Of a DNA stretch of 64,000 nucleotides, positions 1 to 9,726 are shown piece after piece. The stretch is from Roseivivax sediminis. Lineage in GTDB: Bacteria > Pseudomonadota > Alphaproteobacteria > Rhodobacterales > Rhodobacteraceae. The stretch spans positions 303,518 to 367,517 of the forward strand of contig NZ_FOMS01000003.1 in NCBI RefSeq assembly GCF_900112685.1. The letters are read 5' to 3'. Every line of letters begins with the position of its first letter. The stretch's first letter is position 1. Both the position numbers and the translations under genes were made by a program. The notes beneath the pieces are model-generated. The model was given only the letters and a program-made list of their open reading frames with translations, was not told the DNA's origin and did no database searches.

Positions 1-50
1 CTTTCCGCTACCCGCGCCGGGATGCCCGAAGTGGCGTGTCGGTGCAACCT

Positions 51-80
51 GCGCGCCGGTCGCGGTCGGCACCGGTGCGC
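51..80. terminator. Hairpin, possible terminator of a gene left of the window
   Basis: Two 10-base arms pair around a 10-base loop with one G-T wobble. No T-run follows. The rest of 1-269 shows no convincing gene, so this may end a gene lying outside the window. Only the inverted repeat is seen; the terminator role is a guess. Confidence 0.35.
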
Positions 81-269
81 GGCTTGAGAGAGGGAAGGAC
101 GCGGTCATCGCGGGTCTTTCGGTGCGGCAGGCCGGGCGTTTCGTGCCGCAAGGCCTGCACCGATTGTTAATTCCTCGCTGGTATCGAGCCGGGACACGCC
201 TTCGGGCGAGGTTGCATGCGGTGCACGGGGAGCCCTCAGCGCCGCGCCATCGGAAACATCGAGGTCGAG

Positions 270-2600
270 ATGTCCATATTACGCGCTGCCGCGGGGTCGA
301 TCGTGGCTAAGATTGCTGCAATGCTGCTCACCATGGCGGCCCTGGTGGCCGCGGCCATCGTCACGAGCATCGCTCTTTTCGGCGATGTCTCGGCCGGGCT
401 GGGCCGTTTCCAGGACGAGGTCATGCCGAACCTCGTCGAAAGTTCCGAGATCGTCGAAACCTCAGGCGAACTTGGAGAAAACCTGTCGGGGCTGCTGATC
501 GCCGCCGATGCCGGCGAGATGTCCGACAGCTACGGTCAGGCCACGGCCGCGGTCGACCGGCTGCGCGCCTCTGCCGGCGATCTCGACGGTGAAGAGGCCG
601 AGATGATGCGCGCCACCGTCGACAGGGTCGCGACCCACCTGTCGGACGTGGCCGACGCACGCCGGGACGATATCGCCTTCGACGCGGTGACACTTGACGG
701 CTCCGACGCGCTCGGCGCGGCGGTCGCGCAGGGCGCCGCCCGCGTGGTCGAAATCTACGACGCGGCCCATGGGCGGCTCCTGAACGGCGAAATCGGCGAT
801 ACCGGTGCCCGCCGGACATTGGAGGCGATGGATCGCGCGGCGAACCTCGAACGCTTGCTCGGCGAGATCCAGTCGCTGGTCCTGACGGGTGCATCTGCCG
901 ACAGCGTTGCCAATGTCGAGGCAGCCCAGGCCGAGGCTGACGGACTCGTGGCCCGCATCACGTCCCTGGCCGAGATTTTTTCCGACCCCGCGATCGACGC
1001 GGCGGTGGCGCAAATAGCCGCGCTAACCAACCCGGCGGACGGTATCCTCGCGGCGCGCCGCAAGGTGCTCGCGGCACGGCAGACCGCCGACGCCGCGTCC
1101 CGTCTGGCGGCAGCCGAGGTCGGCTCGGCCACGGCCCTGGCGCGCGAACTCGGCCATGAGGCGATGAGCGAGATCACCGGGGCCAGCGGCCGGCTCGAAG
1201 CGGCTGCGAACGGCGGCCGGCGGACGATGCTCGCCATTGCCGGGGGCAGTGTTGTTGCCTTGCTGCTGGCCTGCATCGCCGCGGCGGTCGTCATCGTGCG
1301 GCCGCTGTTGTCCGTGACCCAGGTGACGGAGCGGCTGGCGACCGGGGACCTCTCACCAGTCGTCGGGTTCGAGCGGCAGCGAGGCGAGATCGGCCGGATG
1401 GCCGCGGCACTCACCGTGTTCCGCAACGGCATGATCGAACGCCAGCGGCTCGAGGAAGAGGACCGCCGGCGCGAGGCGGAGGAGATTCGGCGCAAGGCCG
1501 ATGCGGAGCGTGCAGCCATGGAACGCGCGCAGGAAGAACAGGCGCGCAGGGCGAAAGCCGAAGCGGCAGAGCGCGAGCGCGAGACGGCGGAATCCCGGAA
1601 GCGGGAGGCGCTGCGCGCCGACGCCGAGGCCGAGCGGCAGGCGCGGGCGGCCGAACAGCAACGGGTCGTGGAGGCGCTCGCCGGGGGTATGAAGCACTTG
1701 GCCGGCGGCGATCTCACCGTGCGCCTGACCGAGACCTTCCCCGAGAGCTACGAGGCGCTGCGCCGCGATTTCAATGCGGCCGTGGGCAACCTGTCGGAAC
1801 TGATCGGTCAGATAGCGATCTGTGCACACACGATCGACACCAGTTCGAGCGAGATTTCCGCCGCCTCCAACCAGCTCTCGCGCCGCACCGAGAATTCCGC
1901 CGCGACGCTCGAACAGACCGCCGCAGCGCTCAACGAGCTTACCGCTTCGGTGTCCTCGGCCGCGGAGGGGGCCTCGCATGCCAACGACGTGGCCCATGCC
2001 ACCAACACCGAAGCGACGACCAGCCGGGAGATCGTCGGCGAAGCGGTTTCGGCCATGTCGGAGATCGAGGAATCCTCGCGCAACATTGCCCGGATCGTGG
2101 ACGTGATCGACGGGATCGCCTTCCAGACGAACCTCCTGGCGCTCAATGCCGGGGTGGAGGCCGCCCGGGCCGGCGATGCAGGGCGGGGCTTTGCCGTCGT
2201 CGCCTCCGAGGTACGGGAACTTGCGCAACGCTCCTCCCAGGCGGCGCGAGAGATCAATGGGCTCATCTCCACCTCGAACGGTCAGGTCGATCGCGGCGTG
2301 AAGATGGTCAACGAGGCGGGATCGGTGCTGCAATCGATCATCTCCGGGGTGGCGGAGATCACCAAGAACGTGGGCGAGATCGCGGCTTCCGCGCAAGAAC
2401 AGGCGAACGGTATCAAGGAAATCAACGTCGCCACGACGCAACTCGACCGAACGATGCAGCAGAACGCCGCCATGACCGAGGAAACCACGGCCGCGAGCGA
2501 CCTGCTCCAGCAGGAATCCCACAAGATGCGCGACATGATCCGCAAGTTCCGCACCGCCGAAGACGCGAGCGACGCGACGCCGAAGCTGCGCTCTGCCTGA
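270..2600 (+). CDS. Methyl-accepting chemotaxis protein
   Basis: A transmembrane chemoreceptor that would signal to CheA/CheW. From the ATG at 270 there is a short cytoplasmic stub, a first membrane helix (about residues 10-35), a helical periplasmic sensor region, a second membrane helix near residues 317-340 and a HAMP domain. A long charged coiled coil (rich in E, R, K, A) leads to a second HAMP-like stretch and the MCP signalling domain. The conserved hairpin reads [18 protein letters not shown]. The C-terminus has no CheR-docking pentapeptide. An upstream in-frame ATG at 216 adds 18 unconvincing residues; the start at 270 follows a GAGG and begins just before the membrane helix. It stands alone, with no che genes nearby, and the ligand is unknown. 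Confidence 0.93.
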   Translation: MSILRAAAGSIVAKIAAMLLTMAALVAAAIVTSIALFGDVSAGLGRFQDEVMPNLVESSEIVETSGELGENLSGLLIAADAGEMSDSYGQATAAVDRLRASAGDLDGEEAEMMRATVDRVATHLSDVADARRDDIAFDAVTLDGSDALGAAVAQGAARVVEIYDAAHGRLLNGEIGDTGARRTLEAMDRAANLERLLGEIQSLVLTGASADSVANVEAAQAEADGLVARITSLAEIFSDPAIDAAVAQIAALTNPADGILAARRKVLAARQTADAASRLAAAEVGSATALARELGHEAMSEITGASGRLEAAANGGRRTMLAIAGGSVVALLLACIAAAVVIVRPLLSVTQVTERLATGDLSPVVGFERQRGEIGRMAAALTVFRNGMIERQRLEEEDRRREAEEIRRKADAERAAMERAQEEQARRAKAEAAERERETAESRKREALRADAEAERQARAAEQQRVVEALAGGMKHLAGGDLTVRLTETFPESYEALRRDFNAAVGNLSELIGQIAICAHTIDTSSSEISAASNQLSRRTENSAATLEQTAAALNELTASVSSAAEGASHANDVAHATNTEATTSREIVGEAVSAMSEIEESSRNIARIVDVIDGIAFQTNLLALNAGVEAARAGDAGRGFAVVASEVRELAQRSSQAAREINGLISTSNGQVDRGVKMVNEAGSVLQSIISGVAEITKNVGEIAASAQEQANGIKEINVATTQLDRTMQQNAAMTEETTAASDLLQQESHKMRDMIRKFRTAEDASDATPKLRSA

Positions 2601-2653
2601 GGCAAGTCACGGCGCGCGTCGCCGGATTTCCGGGCGCCCGCTGGCGCGTATGG

Positions 2654-3142
2654 TCAGATGTCGGCCCGGGGGATGCGAAGGGTCTGGCCTGGGAAAATGA
2701 CGTCGGGGCTTGCCAGGATGTGCTGGTTGGCCTCGAAGATCGGCGCGAAATCGTTGCTGCCGTATTGCGCCTGGGCGATGGCGCTGAGCGTGTCCCCGGC
2801 GGCAACGGTGTACGGCTGCCAACCGCGATACCCAGGCAGGATGCGCGGCCCGAAAAGCACCGGGATCGTCACTGAAGGTCCGTTCTCGTTGCCGGTGTCG
2901 TCGGCGAGCGTGAGGAACAACCGGTTGAGTTGGAACATCGTCGTCGCGGGGATCTCGATCGCGCCCTGGACCTGGCGCAGGCCGAGCGATCCGACCGAGG
3001 TGCTGCCGGTAACCTCGTCGTGGCCCTCGCTGACCGTCACGCTCAGCGTGCCTTCGAAGCCTGCGGCGTTGCCGGCAAAGAGGATGGTCTCCCCGACGAG
3101 GTCGAAGGGCTGCGGCTGCTGGATGTCGAGCGTAGGGGTCAT
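2654..3142 (-). CDS. Gmad2-type Ig-like domain and LysM protein
   Basis: About 162 residues in two parts. The N-terminal ~95 residues resemble the Gmad2 immunoglobulin-like fold: opening P-x-P, then [14 protein letters not shown]. The C-terminal ~50 residues are a LysM repeat ([13 protein letters not shown] to GQTLRIP), which binds peptidoglycan or chitin-like glycans. No signal peptide is evident from the start at 3142; the longer reading to 3313 adds an arginine-rich stretch that does not look coded. A cell-envelope role is likely. It is convergent with the chemoreceptor and divergent from the channel gene at 3330. Family assignment of the first domain is by pattern only. Confidence 0.75.
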   Translation of the reverse strand: MTPTLDIQQPQPFDLVGETILFAGNAAGFEGTLSVTVSEGHDEVTGSTSVGSLGLRQVQGAIEIPATTMFQLNRLFLTLADDTGNENGPSVTIPVLFGPRILPGYRGWQPYTVAAGDTLSAIAQAQYGSNDFAPIFEANQHILASPDVIFPGQTLRIPRADI

Positions 3143-3329
3143 GGGCGGGCGCTCCGAAGGCAAAAGGAATGGGTCATCGCGAGAATGATACAACCATAGC
3201 ACGAAGTTCGGTCCGCAGCGACGTCCAAGTGGCGTGGGAACCGGGGTCGCCCGCGTCACGTTCCGATGGCTGAACGTGGCGCATCCCTCGCGCCGCAGCC
3301 TGCTTCCGCACATGACCGGATTGGACTAG

Positions 3330-4202
3330 ATGAGCGATACGCACTCCTCCGATATGCAATACGAGGAACCCGACAGCGCGACCCAGAAGCGAGAGGAGGC
3401 AGGGCAGATCGCCCGCCATCGCAGCCTCGCCGCCCGCGCCGTCTACGAGGTCATCAACCAGGAGGGCCGCCGGGAACTCAACCGGCCGATGGCGTCTCTC
3501 TGGTGGTCCGGCATCGCTGCGGGCATCGGCATCGCCGCGTCGGTCCTGGCGGAGGGCATCCTTCACGTGAAGTTCGCAACCCATCCCTACCAGGGCGCCA
3601 TCGAGAATATGGGCTACACCGTGGGGTTCATCCTGGTGATCCTCAGCCGCGTGCAACTCTTCACCGAGAACACGATCACGGTGGTGCTGCCGGTCCTGAA
3701 GGACAAGTCGCTGTCGCTTCTCTATTGCGCGATGCGGCTCTGGTCCGTGGTGTTCCTCGCGAATATCGTAGGGGCGATGATCATCGCGGCGCTTGCGGTG
3801 CACGGCGGCATGGTAAAGCCCGAATACGTCGAGGGGATGAAGGCGGTCTCCAAGCACTTTGCCGAGTACAGCGCCATGGAATCCTTCAAGTACGGTGTCC
3901 CGGCCGGCTTCTTCATCGCGGCCATCGTGTGGATGCTGCCCTCGTCCGAAGGGTTCGAGATCTTCATGATTTTCCTCTTCACCTACCTCATCGCGATGGG
4001 GGACTTCACGCACGTGGTCGCCGGCTCGAACGAGGCGTTCCTGCTCTGGCTGTCGGGTGACATCTCCGCCGCGAAGACATGGCTGGGGCTCATCCTTCCG
4101 AGCTTCCTGGGTAACGTGCTGGGCGGGACCGGGTTGTTCGCGCTCCTTGCCTACGGTCAGGTGAAAGCCGAGATCGACCCGAGCGGCGAGGGCGCGCGCT
4201 AA
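3330..4202 (+). CDS. Formate/nitrite transporter family channel
   Basis: A 290-residue membrane protein of the FNT family (FocA/NirC fold, closest in pattern to the YfdC type). The soluble N-terminus of about 55 residues is rich in E, R and S. Six hydrophobic segments follow. FNT-like features include the GYTVGFILVILSRVQLFTENT stretch after the second helix and the GNVLGG motif in the last. FNT proteins form pentameric channels for formate, nitrite or related small anions; the substrate cannot be read here. Its stop overlaps the stop of the convergent GNAT gene by four bases. Confidence 0.88.
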   Translation: MSDTHSSDMQYEEPDSATQKREEAGQIARHRSLAARAVYEVINQEGRRELNRPMASLWWSGIAAGIGIAASVLAEGILHVKFATHPYQGAIENMGYTVGFILVILSRVQLFTENTITVVLPVLKDKSLSLLYCAMRLWSVVFLANIVGAMIIAALAVHGGMVKPEYVEGMKAVSKHFAEYSAMESFKYGVPAGFFIAAIVWMLPSSEGFEIFMIFLFTYLIAMGDFTHVVAGSNEAFLLWLSGDISAAKTWLGLILPSFLGNVLGGTGLFALLAYGQVKAEIDPSGEGAR

Positions 4203-4696
4203 AGCGCGGGCCGCGCCGCCTCCGCGACCGGCCAGCCGAGGATATGCGCGGTCATGGATGTGGTACCGACACGATCGCGCCGTGTTTCCAGCAGCTGTGC
4301 GCCGGTCTTGCGGTAAAAGGCAAACGCGCGGCTGTTACCCTCCGGCATGCAGGCGCTGAACGCGCCGGGGCGGGCGCGCAGCGCGGCCGACAGAAGCCGC
4401 CGTCCGATGCCGGCTCCGTGCGGCCGCGCCAGCACGTACAGGTACCACAGATCCGACGGGTAGGCGGGCTGCCAGGCTGCCGCGCGATTTGCGCGAAGCC
4501 CTGGCCCGGCGCGGTCATCACCATCTGGCCAGCGCCCAGCACTCGCGTCCGGAGGGCCCCGCGCAGGGCGACGCTCTTCCGCCTCCGGCAGTGCGCCGCG
4601 ATACGCTTCCGGCCAGGATTGCACGTGGACGCGCGCCATCGTGGGGGCGTCTTCGGGCCGGGCGCGGCGGATCTCTGGTTCTCGGCGCCCGTCCAC
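4199..4696 (-). CDS. GNAT acetyltransferase, probably with two compensating frameshifts
   Basis: The ends look like a GNAT N-acetyltransferase: IRRARPEDAPTMARVHVQSW at the N-terminus, and the acetyl-CoA-binding V-x-x-x-x-x-G-A-G-I-G-R-R-L motif followed by N-x-R-A-x-x-F-Y-x-K-x-G near the C-terminus. The middle (about residues 37-77) is an unlikely run of R, P, G, A and D. Over 4460-4580 the adjacent minus-strand frame reads more sensibly, including GQGFAQIARQP, which is where a GNAT core strand should be. Two offsetting indels, or two sequencing errors, would explain this. The substrate is unknown. Confidence 0.6.
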   Translation of the reverse strand: MDGRREPEIRRARPEDAPTMARVHVQSWPEAYRGALPEAEERRPARGPPDASAGRWPDGDDRAGPGLRANRAAAWQPAYPSDLWYLYVLARPHGAGIGRRLLSAALRARPGAFSACMPEGNSRAFAFYRKTGAQLLETRRDRVGTTSMTAHILGWPVAEAARPAL

Positions 4697-4698
4697 GG

Positions 4699-5172
4699 TC
4701 AGTCCTCGAGCTGGTCGGCGCGCTTCTTCTCGACGAGCTTAAGCTCCTCGTCCTTGCGCGTGCGGAATCGCTCGCCGTAGCCGTCGATCTCGTCCTCCGG
4801 GATCACCTCGCGGGCGCGGCCGAAGACCTCGTCCTCTTCCTCGTCCATGTGGTGTTCATAGTCGTGGCGCAGCTTGTTGAACTTGTTGAGCCAGCCGGGG
4901 CTCGACATGTCCATGTCCTGCAGCTCTTCCATGAGCTCGTCCATCTCGGCGTGTTCCTCGACCGAATGGCGCGCCGCGTCCTGGCCCCAGGTCTTGGACA
5001 TGAGCTTGGAATAGAAGGTTTCCTCCTCCGCGGCGGCGTGGCTCTTCACGTCCTGGAAGAACTCCGCCCAAGCCGCCTTGCGATCGTCGGAGGCGCCTTC
5101 GGTGTCGGCGATGCGGGCCAGCAGCTTGCGGTGGTTTTCGTGGTCGGCCTTGATGGCGTCGTAGATCGACAT
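4699..5172 (-). CDS. Hemerythrin HHE domain protein
   Basis: A 157-residue four-helix protein rich in E, D and H. Potential di-iron ligands are H11/H14 (DHENH), H45 with E49/E50, H69 and H74 (RHSVEEH), and H103/H107/H108 (RHDYEHH), in the spacing of HHE hemerythrin domains. Such proteins bind O2, NO or iron in the cytoplasm. The start at 5172 has AAGGA upstream. A much longer reading extends to 5772, but that part overlaps the AEC permease gene in another frame and is rejected. The C-terminus (KDEELKLVEKK) is a charged helix of unknown role. Confidence 0.85.
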   Translation of the reverse strand: MSIYDAIKADHENHRKLLARIADTEGASDDRKAAWAEFFQDVKSHAAAEEETFYSKLMSKTWGQDAARHSVEEHAEMDELMEELQDMDMSSPGWLNKFNKLRHDYEHHMDEEEDEVFGRAREVIPEDEIDGYGERFRTRKDEELKLVEKKRADQLED

Positions 5173-5252
5173 GGGCGTGTGTCCTTGTGGCGTCTGGATC
5201 GGGCGAGGGGCCCTGCTGGCGGACATAGGCGGCGCGGCGCCCCTGTCACGCC

Positions 5253-6182
5253 TCAGGGCAGCACCGACAGCCAGAGCCACGCCGACCCCAGCGACAGCGC
5301 CGTGGCAAACAGGACGGAGGACGCCGCCACGCGCCGCGCCCGCCCGTACATGTTGGCGAAGACGTAGGCGTTCACCCCGGGCGCCATCGCCGACGTCACC
5401 ACCGCCGAGCGCAATTGTCCCACCTCGAGACCGAAGGACATGCCGAGGCTCCAGGTGATCGCGGGATGCAGCAAGAGCGTGATGGCGCAGACGAACAGGA
5501 TCGCGCGCAGGTCGCCGGCTGGCCGGAACCGGAAGAGCACGCCGCCGAGCCCGAACAGAGCCGCCGGAATGGCGGTGCGGATGATCATGTTCAGCGCCTC
5601 TTCGGCGGGTCCGGGCAGGCCGAGGCCGAGCAGGTTGAACGCCGCGCCGAGTGCGATGCCGACGACGAGCGCGTTTCGGAACATCGCGGCGAGCACCTTG
5701 CCGGGCAGACGTGCGACGCTGCTCCCGCGGGCGCGGGCGATCTCCATCGCGGTGATGCCGATGCCATAGCATATCGGCGCGTGCAGGGCGATGATGGCGT
5801 AGTTCGCCTCAAGCGCGTCGGCGCCGTAGGCGCGCTCCGTGATCGGCAGGCCAAGCAGGAGGGAGTTGGAGAAAAGTCCGCAGAACCCGATGGCTACGGC
5901 GTCTTCCCACTCCCTGTTGAAGATGTAGCGGGCGCCGAGCAGACCCACCGTGAACCCGCCGATCGCGCCAGAGTAGAACGAGATCAGCAGCGCCGGATGG
6001 AACGTCGCACCGAGGTCGAGCGTCCAGATCGCGCGGAACAGCAGGCAGGGCACGGCGAAATTCTGCGCGAAGGCCATCAGCCCGTCGACCACGCTGTCCG
6101 AGAACAGACCGCGCCAGACCGACACGTAGCCGGCGCCGATCACCAGGAAGACCGGCAGGATGACGTCGAGCAGCGCCTGCAT
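5253..6182 (-). CDS. AEC family transporter
   Basis: A 309-residue integral membrane protein with about ten hydrophobic helices, matching auxin efflux carrier (AEC) family permeases in length and in the opening helix (ILPVFLVIGAGY). In this family the helices form two five-helix halves; here the second half starts near residue 165. AEC proteins in bacteria export or import small organic acids such as malate or malonate; no substrate is evident. It lies 80 bases upstream of the hemerythrin gene on the same strand and just downstream of the MBL gene, so co-transcription is possible. Confidence 0.85.
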   Translation of the reverse strand: MQALLDVILPVFLVIGAGYVSVWRGLFSDSVVDGLMAFAQNFAVPCLLFRAIWTLDLGATFHPALLISFYSGAIGGFTVGLLGARYIFNREWEDAVAIGFCGLFSNSLLLGLPITERAYGADALEANYAIIALHAPICYGIGITAMEIARARGSSVARLPGKVLAAMFRNALVVGIALGAAFNLLGLGLPGPAEEALNMIIRTAIPAALFGLGGVLFRFRPAGDLRAILFVCAITLLLHPAITWSLGMSFGLEVGQLRSAVVTSAMAPGVNAYVFANMYGRARRVAASSVLFATALSLGSAWLWLSVLP

Positions 6183-6198
6183 CAGGCGCCGGTGCCGG

Positions 6199-6999
6199 TC
6201 ACAGCGGGAACCGCAGCGTCATCCCGTCATAAGCTGGGGTGACGTGGGCCGGCGTTTCCGCCTCGACCGTGGCATAGTCGAGATCGATGTGCATGTTGGT
6301 CAGGACGGCCCGCTTCGGGGCGACCTCCTCGATCCAGCCGAGCGACTTTTCCAGATGCGCGTGCGTGGGGTGCGGATCGCGGCGCAGCGCGTCGAGGATC
6401 CAGCAGTCGAGGCCGTGCAGAGAGGGCCAGGCGGCCTCGGGAATGTCTGCCACATCAGGGAGATACGCGATATCGTTCACGCGGAATCCGAGAGCGTCGA
6501 TGCCGCCGTGATGTACCAGGAAGGGGTGCAGCGTGACGTCCCCGCCAGCGCCGTCCACGGTGACCGGCCCGTCGATATGGTGCATGTCGAGGATCGGGGG
6601 ATAATGACTGCCCTGGGGCTGGATAAAGGCATAGCCGAAGCGCGCGAGCAGGCTCTCGCGGGTCGGCTCGTCCGCCCAGACGCGCAGGCGCTGGCGCATG
6701 TTGAAGACGATCATCCGAAGATCGTCGATGCCGTGGACATGGTCGGCGTGGGAATGGGTGTAGACCACCCCGTCGAGCCGCCCGACGCCCGCGTCGAGAA
6801 GCTGCGCGCGCAGGTCCGGAGAAGTGTCGATCAGCACGGTTGTGGTGCCGGCTTCGGTTTCACGCTCGATCAGGAGAGAGCAGCGACGCCTTGAATTTCT
6901 TGGGTTTTCGGGATCGCAAGAGCCCCATAGGCCACCCAGCCGTGGCACGCCGCCGGAGGAGCCGCAGCCGAGGATGGTCAAGCGCAATTCGCCGCTCAT
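6199..6999 (-). CDS. MBL-fold metallohydrolase, PhnP-like
   Basis: A 266-residue metallo-beta-lactamase-fold protein. The N-terminus LTILGCGSSGGVP is typical of the PhnP/RNase Z-like branch, and the metal motif is THSHADHVHGID (HxHxDH). Further likely metal ligands are H153/H154 and H227, in the C-terminal NMHIDLDY. PhnP-type enzymes are phosphodiesterases acting on cyclic phosphates; no phn genes are nearby, so the substrate is open. Its ATG overlaps the tatD stop by four bases, so the two are translationally coupled. Confidence 0.85.
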   Translation of the reverse strand: MSGELRLTILGCGSSGGVPRLGGLWGSCDPENPRNSRRRCSLLIERETEAGTTTVLIDTSPDLRAQLLDAGVGRLDGVVYTHSHADHVHGIDDLRMIVFNMRQRLRVWADEPTRESLLARFGYAFIQPQGSHYPPILDMHHIDGPVTVDGAGGDVTLHPFLVHHGGIDALGFRVNDIAYLPDVADIPEAAWPSLHGLDCWILDALRRDPHPTHAHLEKSLGWIEEVAPKRAVLTNMHIDLDYATVEAETPAHVTPAYDGMTLRFPL

Positions 7000-7799
7000 G
7001 CGGCCTCGGCCCATGCGGCGGCCTTGGCGAAGAGCCGGTCGAAATTCGCCTCGGTCGCAGCGGCGAAGTCCTCGTAATCGAGGCCGAACACCTCGGCGCC
7101 CACCTGCGCGGTATGGACCGTGTAGGACGGCTCGTTGCGCTTGCCGCGATAGGGCGGCGGCGCAAGGTAGGGGCTGTCGGTCTCCACCAGGACCCGATCG
7201 AGCGGGGCTGACGCGAAGATGTCGCGCAGTTCCTTGGATTTGGGGAAGGCGGCGATACCGGACATGGAGAGGTAGAAGCCGCAGTCGAGCGCGGCCTTCG
7301 CAAGCTCCGCCCCCGAGGAAAAGCAATGCATGACACAGGGATAGGCGCGGGTCTTGAAGTTGCTCACGAGGATCTCGGCCATGTCGGCATCGGCATCGCG
7401 GGCATGGATGATCAGCGGCAGCTGGGTCTCCTGTGCCGCTTTGATGTGAACCGCAAGAGATTTCTTTTGAATATCAGCGCTTTCAGCCGTGTAGTGGTAG
7501 TCGAGCCCGCTCTCTCCGATGGCCACGAACTTGGGGTGGCGGGCAAGCGCGACGAGATCCTCGACGCTCGCTAGCGGTTCCTCCGCGGCAGACATCGGAT
7601 GGGTGCCCGCGGCATAGAAGACCGGCGCGTAAGTCTCTGCGATCGCGCGAACATTCGGTTCGTTGCGGAGCTTGGTGCAGATCGTCACCATGCGATGCAC
7701 CCCGGCCTCGACGGCGCGCGCGACGATCTCCGGGCGGCTCTCGTCGAAATCGGGGAAGTCCAGGTGGCAATGGCTGTCAGTAATGAGAGCGTCGCTCAT
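6996..7799 (-). CDS. TatD family metal-dependent hydrolase
   Basis: A 267-residue TIM-barrel hydrolase of the TatD/YcfH type, which has 3'-5' exonuclease or DNase activity in studied members. Visible motifs are the N-terminal DSHCHLDF (HxH metal site), IGESGLDYH, IIHARDAD, CVMHCFSSG and the C-terminal VETDSPYLAP. It lies downstream of holB and is coupled to the MBL gene by an ATGA overlap. In many alphaproteobacteria tatD follows tmk-holB-(metG); metG is absent here. Confidence 0.93.
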   Translation of the reverse strand: MSDALITDSHCHLDFPDFDESRPEIVARAVEAGVHRMVTICTKLRNEPNVRAIAETYAPVFYAAGTHPMSAAEEPLASVEDLVALARHPKFVAIGESGLDYHYTAESADIQKKSLAVHIKAAQETQLPLIIHARDADADMAEILVSNFKTRAYPCVMHCFSSGAELAKAALDCGFYLSMSGIAAFPKSKELRDIFASAPLDRVLVETDSPYLAPPPYRGKRNEPSYTVHTAQVGAEVFGLDYEDFAAATEANFDRLFAKAAAWAEAA

Positions 7800-7960
7800 G
7801 GGCCGCGTCCTCTCGGGTCTCTTTGGTCGCGACGTATCTAGGATCGAACCGGGAGGGTCAAGGCGGCTGCGGGACGCACGGATCGGCCGCTGCAGCGAGC
7901 CCGGTACGGTCGCCCGGTGGTCCCTCTCGGACGGCTCGTCCGCTGGTGTACGAAAGCCGG

Positions 7961-9094
7961 TCAGGCGGCGACGGAGGCAGCGGTTTCACGCATCCGGGTG
8001 AGCATGTCGAAGACCAGCGCGGCGGCGTCGATGTTCACCGCGCGGCCGCGGCGGGCGCGTTCTGCGGCGGTCTGGGCGATGTCTGCCCAGGCGCGGCCGG
8101 CAGCCGGGTCGGGGGCGAGGCGGGCGATCACCGAGGGTTCGGCGGCATGGGCCGGGCGGGGCGGCGGCGTGCTGGTGACACCGGCGCGTGCGAGCCGGGC
8201 GAGGGCGAGGTCCGTGAGGCCGAGAAGGAGATCGAGTTCGGCCTCCCGGCCGCGGGTGGCGACACGGTCGGCGAGTGCCAGCGCGCGGGGGCGGTCGAGG
8301 TCGGGCAGGGTGGAGAGCACCTCCATCAGCGCGCCGTAAAGCTCCAGGCCGCCGAGATTGGACAGACGGATTGCGGCGCCGACCGAACCGGCGGACAGCT
8401 CGGTCAGGGCGTCGGCCTCTTCGGGGCCGGCGGCCGCACCGGCGGCGGCGAGCGCCTCGGCCATCGCTTCGGGCCCCAGCGGGGAGAGGCGCAGCTCCCG
8501 GCAGCGCGAGCGGATCGTCGGCAGAAGCCGTGCCGGGCGGTGGCAGACGAGCAGCAGGACGGTGTTCGCCGGCGGCTCCTCCAGCAGTTTCAGCAGTGCG
8601 TTGGCGGCACTGACGTTCAGATCGTCGACCGCGTCGACGAGGATCACCCGGCGGCCGCCATCGGCGGAGGACAGCGCCATGCGGCGTTTGAGGTCGCGCA
8701 CCTCCTGCACCCGGATCTCTGCCGCAAGGCGGTCGCCCTTGTCGTTGGCGCCGCGTCGCAGAACGAAGAGCGACGGCTCGGACAGCGCCATGGTGCGCCG
8801 CATCACCGGGTGGTCGGCACCGATATCGAGCGTGTCGGGCGCGGGCGGAGCGCCGAGGAGTCCGCTGCCGTCATCGACCGGCGTTGCGATCAGGAAGCGT
8901 GCGATACGCCAGGCAAGCGTCGCCTTTCCCACGCCCTCGGGCCCGGTCAGCAGCCAGCCGTGATGCAGCCGTCCGCCCGAGAAGGCCGACAGGAACGCGC
9001 GTTCGGCCACGCCCTGGCCGACGAGGCGCGGCGTCTCGCGCGGGTGGTGGGCACCCTCCACGCGGTCGGGTTCAGGCAGATCCTCCGCGCTCAT
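7961..9094 (-). CDS. holB: DNA polymerase III subunit delta'
   Basis: A 377-residue clamp-loader subunit with an AAA+ fold. The P-loop-like LTGPEGVGKATLAWRIARF lies near residue 55, the sensor-like ILVDAVDDLNVSAANALLKLLEEPP near residue 150, and LLVCHRPARLLPTIRSRC after it. Both stretches are hallmarks of HolB in alphaproteobacteria. It would load the beta clamp with the other tau/delta subunits. Its ATG overlaps the tmk stop by four bases. The 161 bases before tatD contain no gene. Confidence 0.93.
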   Translation of the reverse strand: MSAEDLPEPDRVEGAHHPRETPRLVGQGVAERAFLSAFSGGRLHHGWLLTGPEGVGKATLAWRIARFLIATPVDDGSGLLGAPPAPDTLDIGADHPVMRRTMALSEPSLFVLRRGANDKGDRLAAEIRVQEVRDLKRRMALSSADGGRRVILVDAVDDLNVSAANALLKLLEEPPANTVLLLVCHRPARLLPTIRSRCRELRLSPLGPEAMAEALAAAGAAAGPEEADALTELSAGSVGAAIRLSNLGGLELYGALMEVLSTLPDLDRPRALALADRVATRGREAELDLLLGLTDLALARLARAGVTSTPPPRPAHAAEPSVIARLAPDPAAGRAWADIAQTAAERARRGRAVNIDAAALVFDMLTRMRETAASVAA

Positions 9095-9726
9095 GCGGGG
9101 CCCAGGAACGCTTCGGCCATGCGCAGCACGTCAGTGTGGACCTCGTCCTCCTCGCGGTTGCCGGCGATGACGCGGAAGCGGCGGGCGCGGTGGGCGAGGT
9201 TGAGAAATCCGGCACGCAAAGTGGCCTGCAATTCGATCCCGAAATTCTCGAACCGCGCCTCGGAGCCGACGCGCTTGGTTGCCCGTGCGAGGGCGATGTT
9301 GGGGTTGATGTCGATCAGGAAGGTCAGGTCCGGTTCGATCCCGATCATCAGCGCGTGCAGGGCGTCGACCTTGGCGCGCAGGTCGCCGCGGGTGATGCCC
9401 TGGTAGGCGCGTGTGGAATCGACGAAGCGGTCGCACACGACGACCTTGCCGGCGTCGAGCGCCGGCTGGATCGTACGTTCCACGTGGTCGCGGCGCGCCG
9501 CGGTGAACATCAGAAGCTCCGTCTCCGCCGACCAGCGATCCGGGTCGCCGTGCAGCAGGAGCGAGCGGATCTCCTCCGCCCCCGGGCTGCCGCCGGGTTC
9601 GCGGGTTAGCAGGACGTCGTGCCCCGCCTGCCGGAGCGCCTCGGCCAGAAGCCTTGCCTGGGTGGATTTGCCGCTGCCGTCGATCCCTTCGAAGCTGAGG
9701 AACGCCCCGTATCGCTTTTCACTCAT
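9091..9726 (-). CDS. tmk: Thymidylate kinase
   Basis: A 211-residue dTMP kinase (dTMP + ATP to dTDP). The P-loop FEGIDGSGKSTQA starts near residue 12. The TREPGGSPGAEEIR segment and VVCDRFVDSTRAYQG (DRxxxST) are diagnostic. The start codon overlaps the stop of the upstream carboxypeptidase gene by one base (TAATG), and its own stop overlaps holB. The dacC-like/tmk/holB order is a tight leftward operon. Confidence 0.96.
   Translation of the reverse strand: MSEKRYGAFLSFEGIDGSGKSTQARLLAEALRQAGHDVLLTREPGGSPGAEEIRSLLLHGDPDRWSAETELLMFTAARRDHVERTIQPALDAGKVVVCDRFVDSTRAYQGITRGDLRAKVDALHALMIGIEPDLTFLIDINPNIALARATKRVGSEARFENFGIELQATLRAGFLNLAHRARRFRVIAGNREEDEVHTDVLRMAEAFLGPA

Noticed and set aside
5173..5772. 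Long upstream extension of the hemerythrin gene
   Set aside because: It is an Arg-rich frame overlapping the AEC permease; a ribosome site and the domain start place the gene start at 5172.
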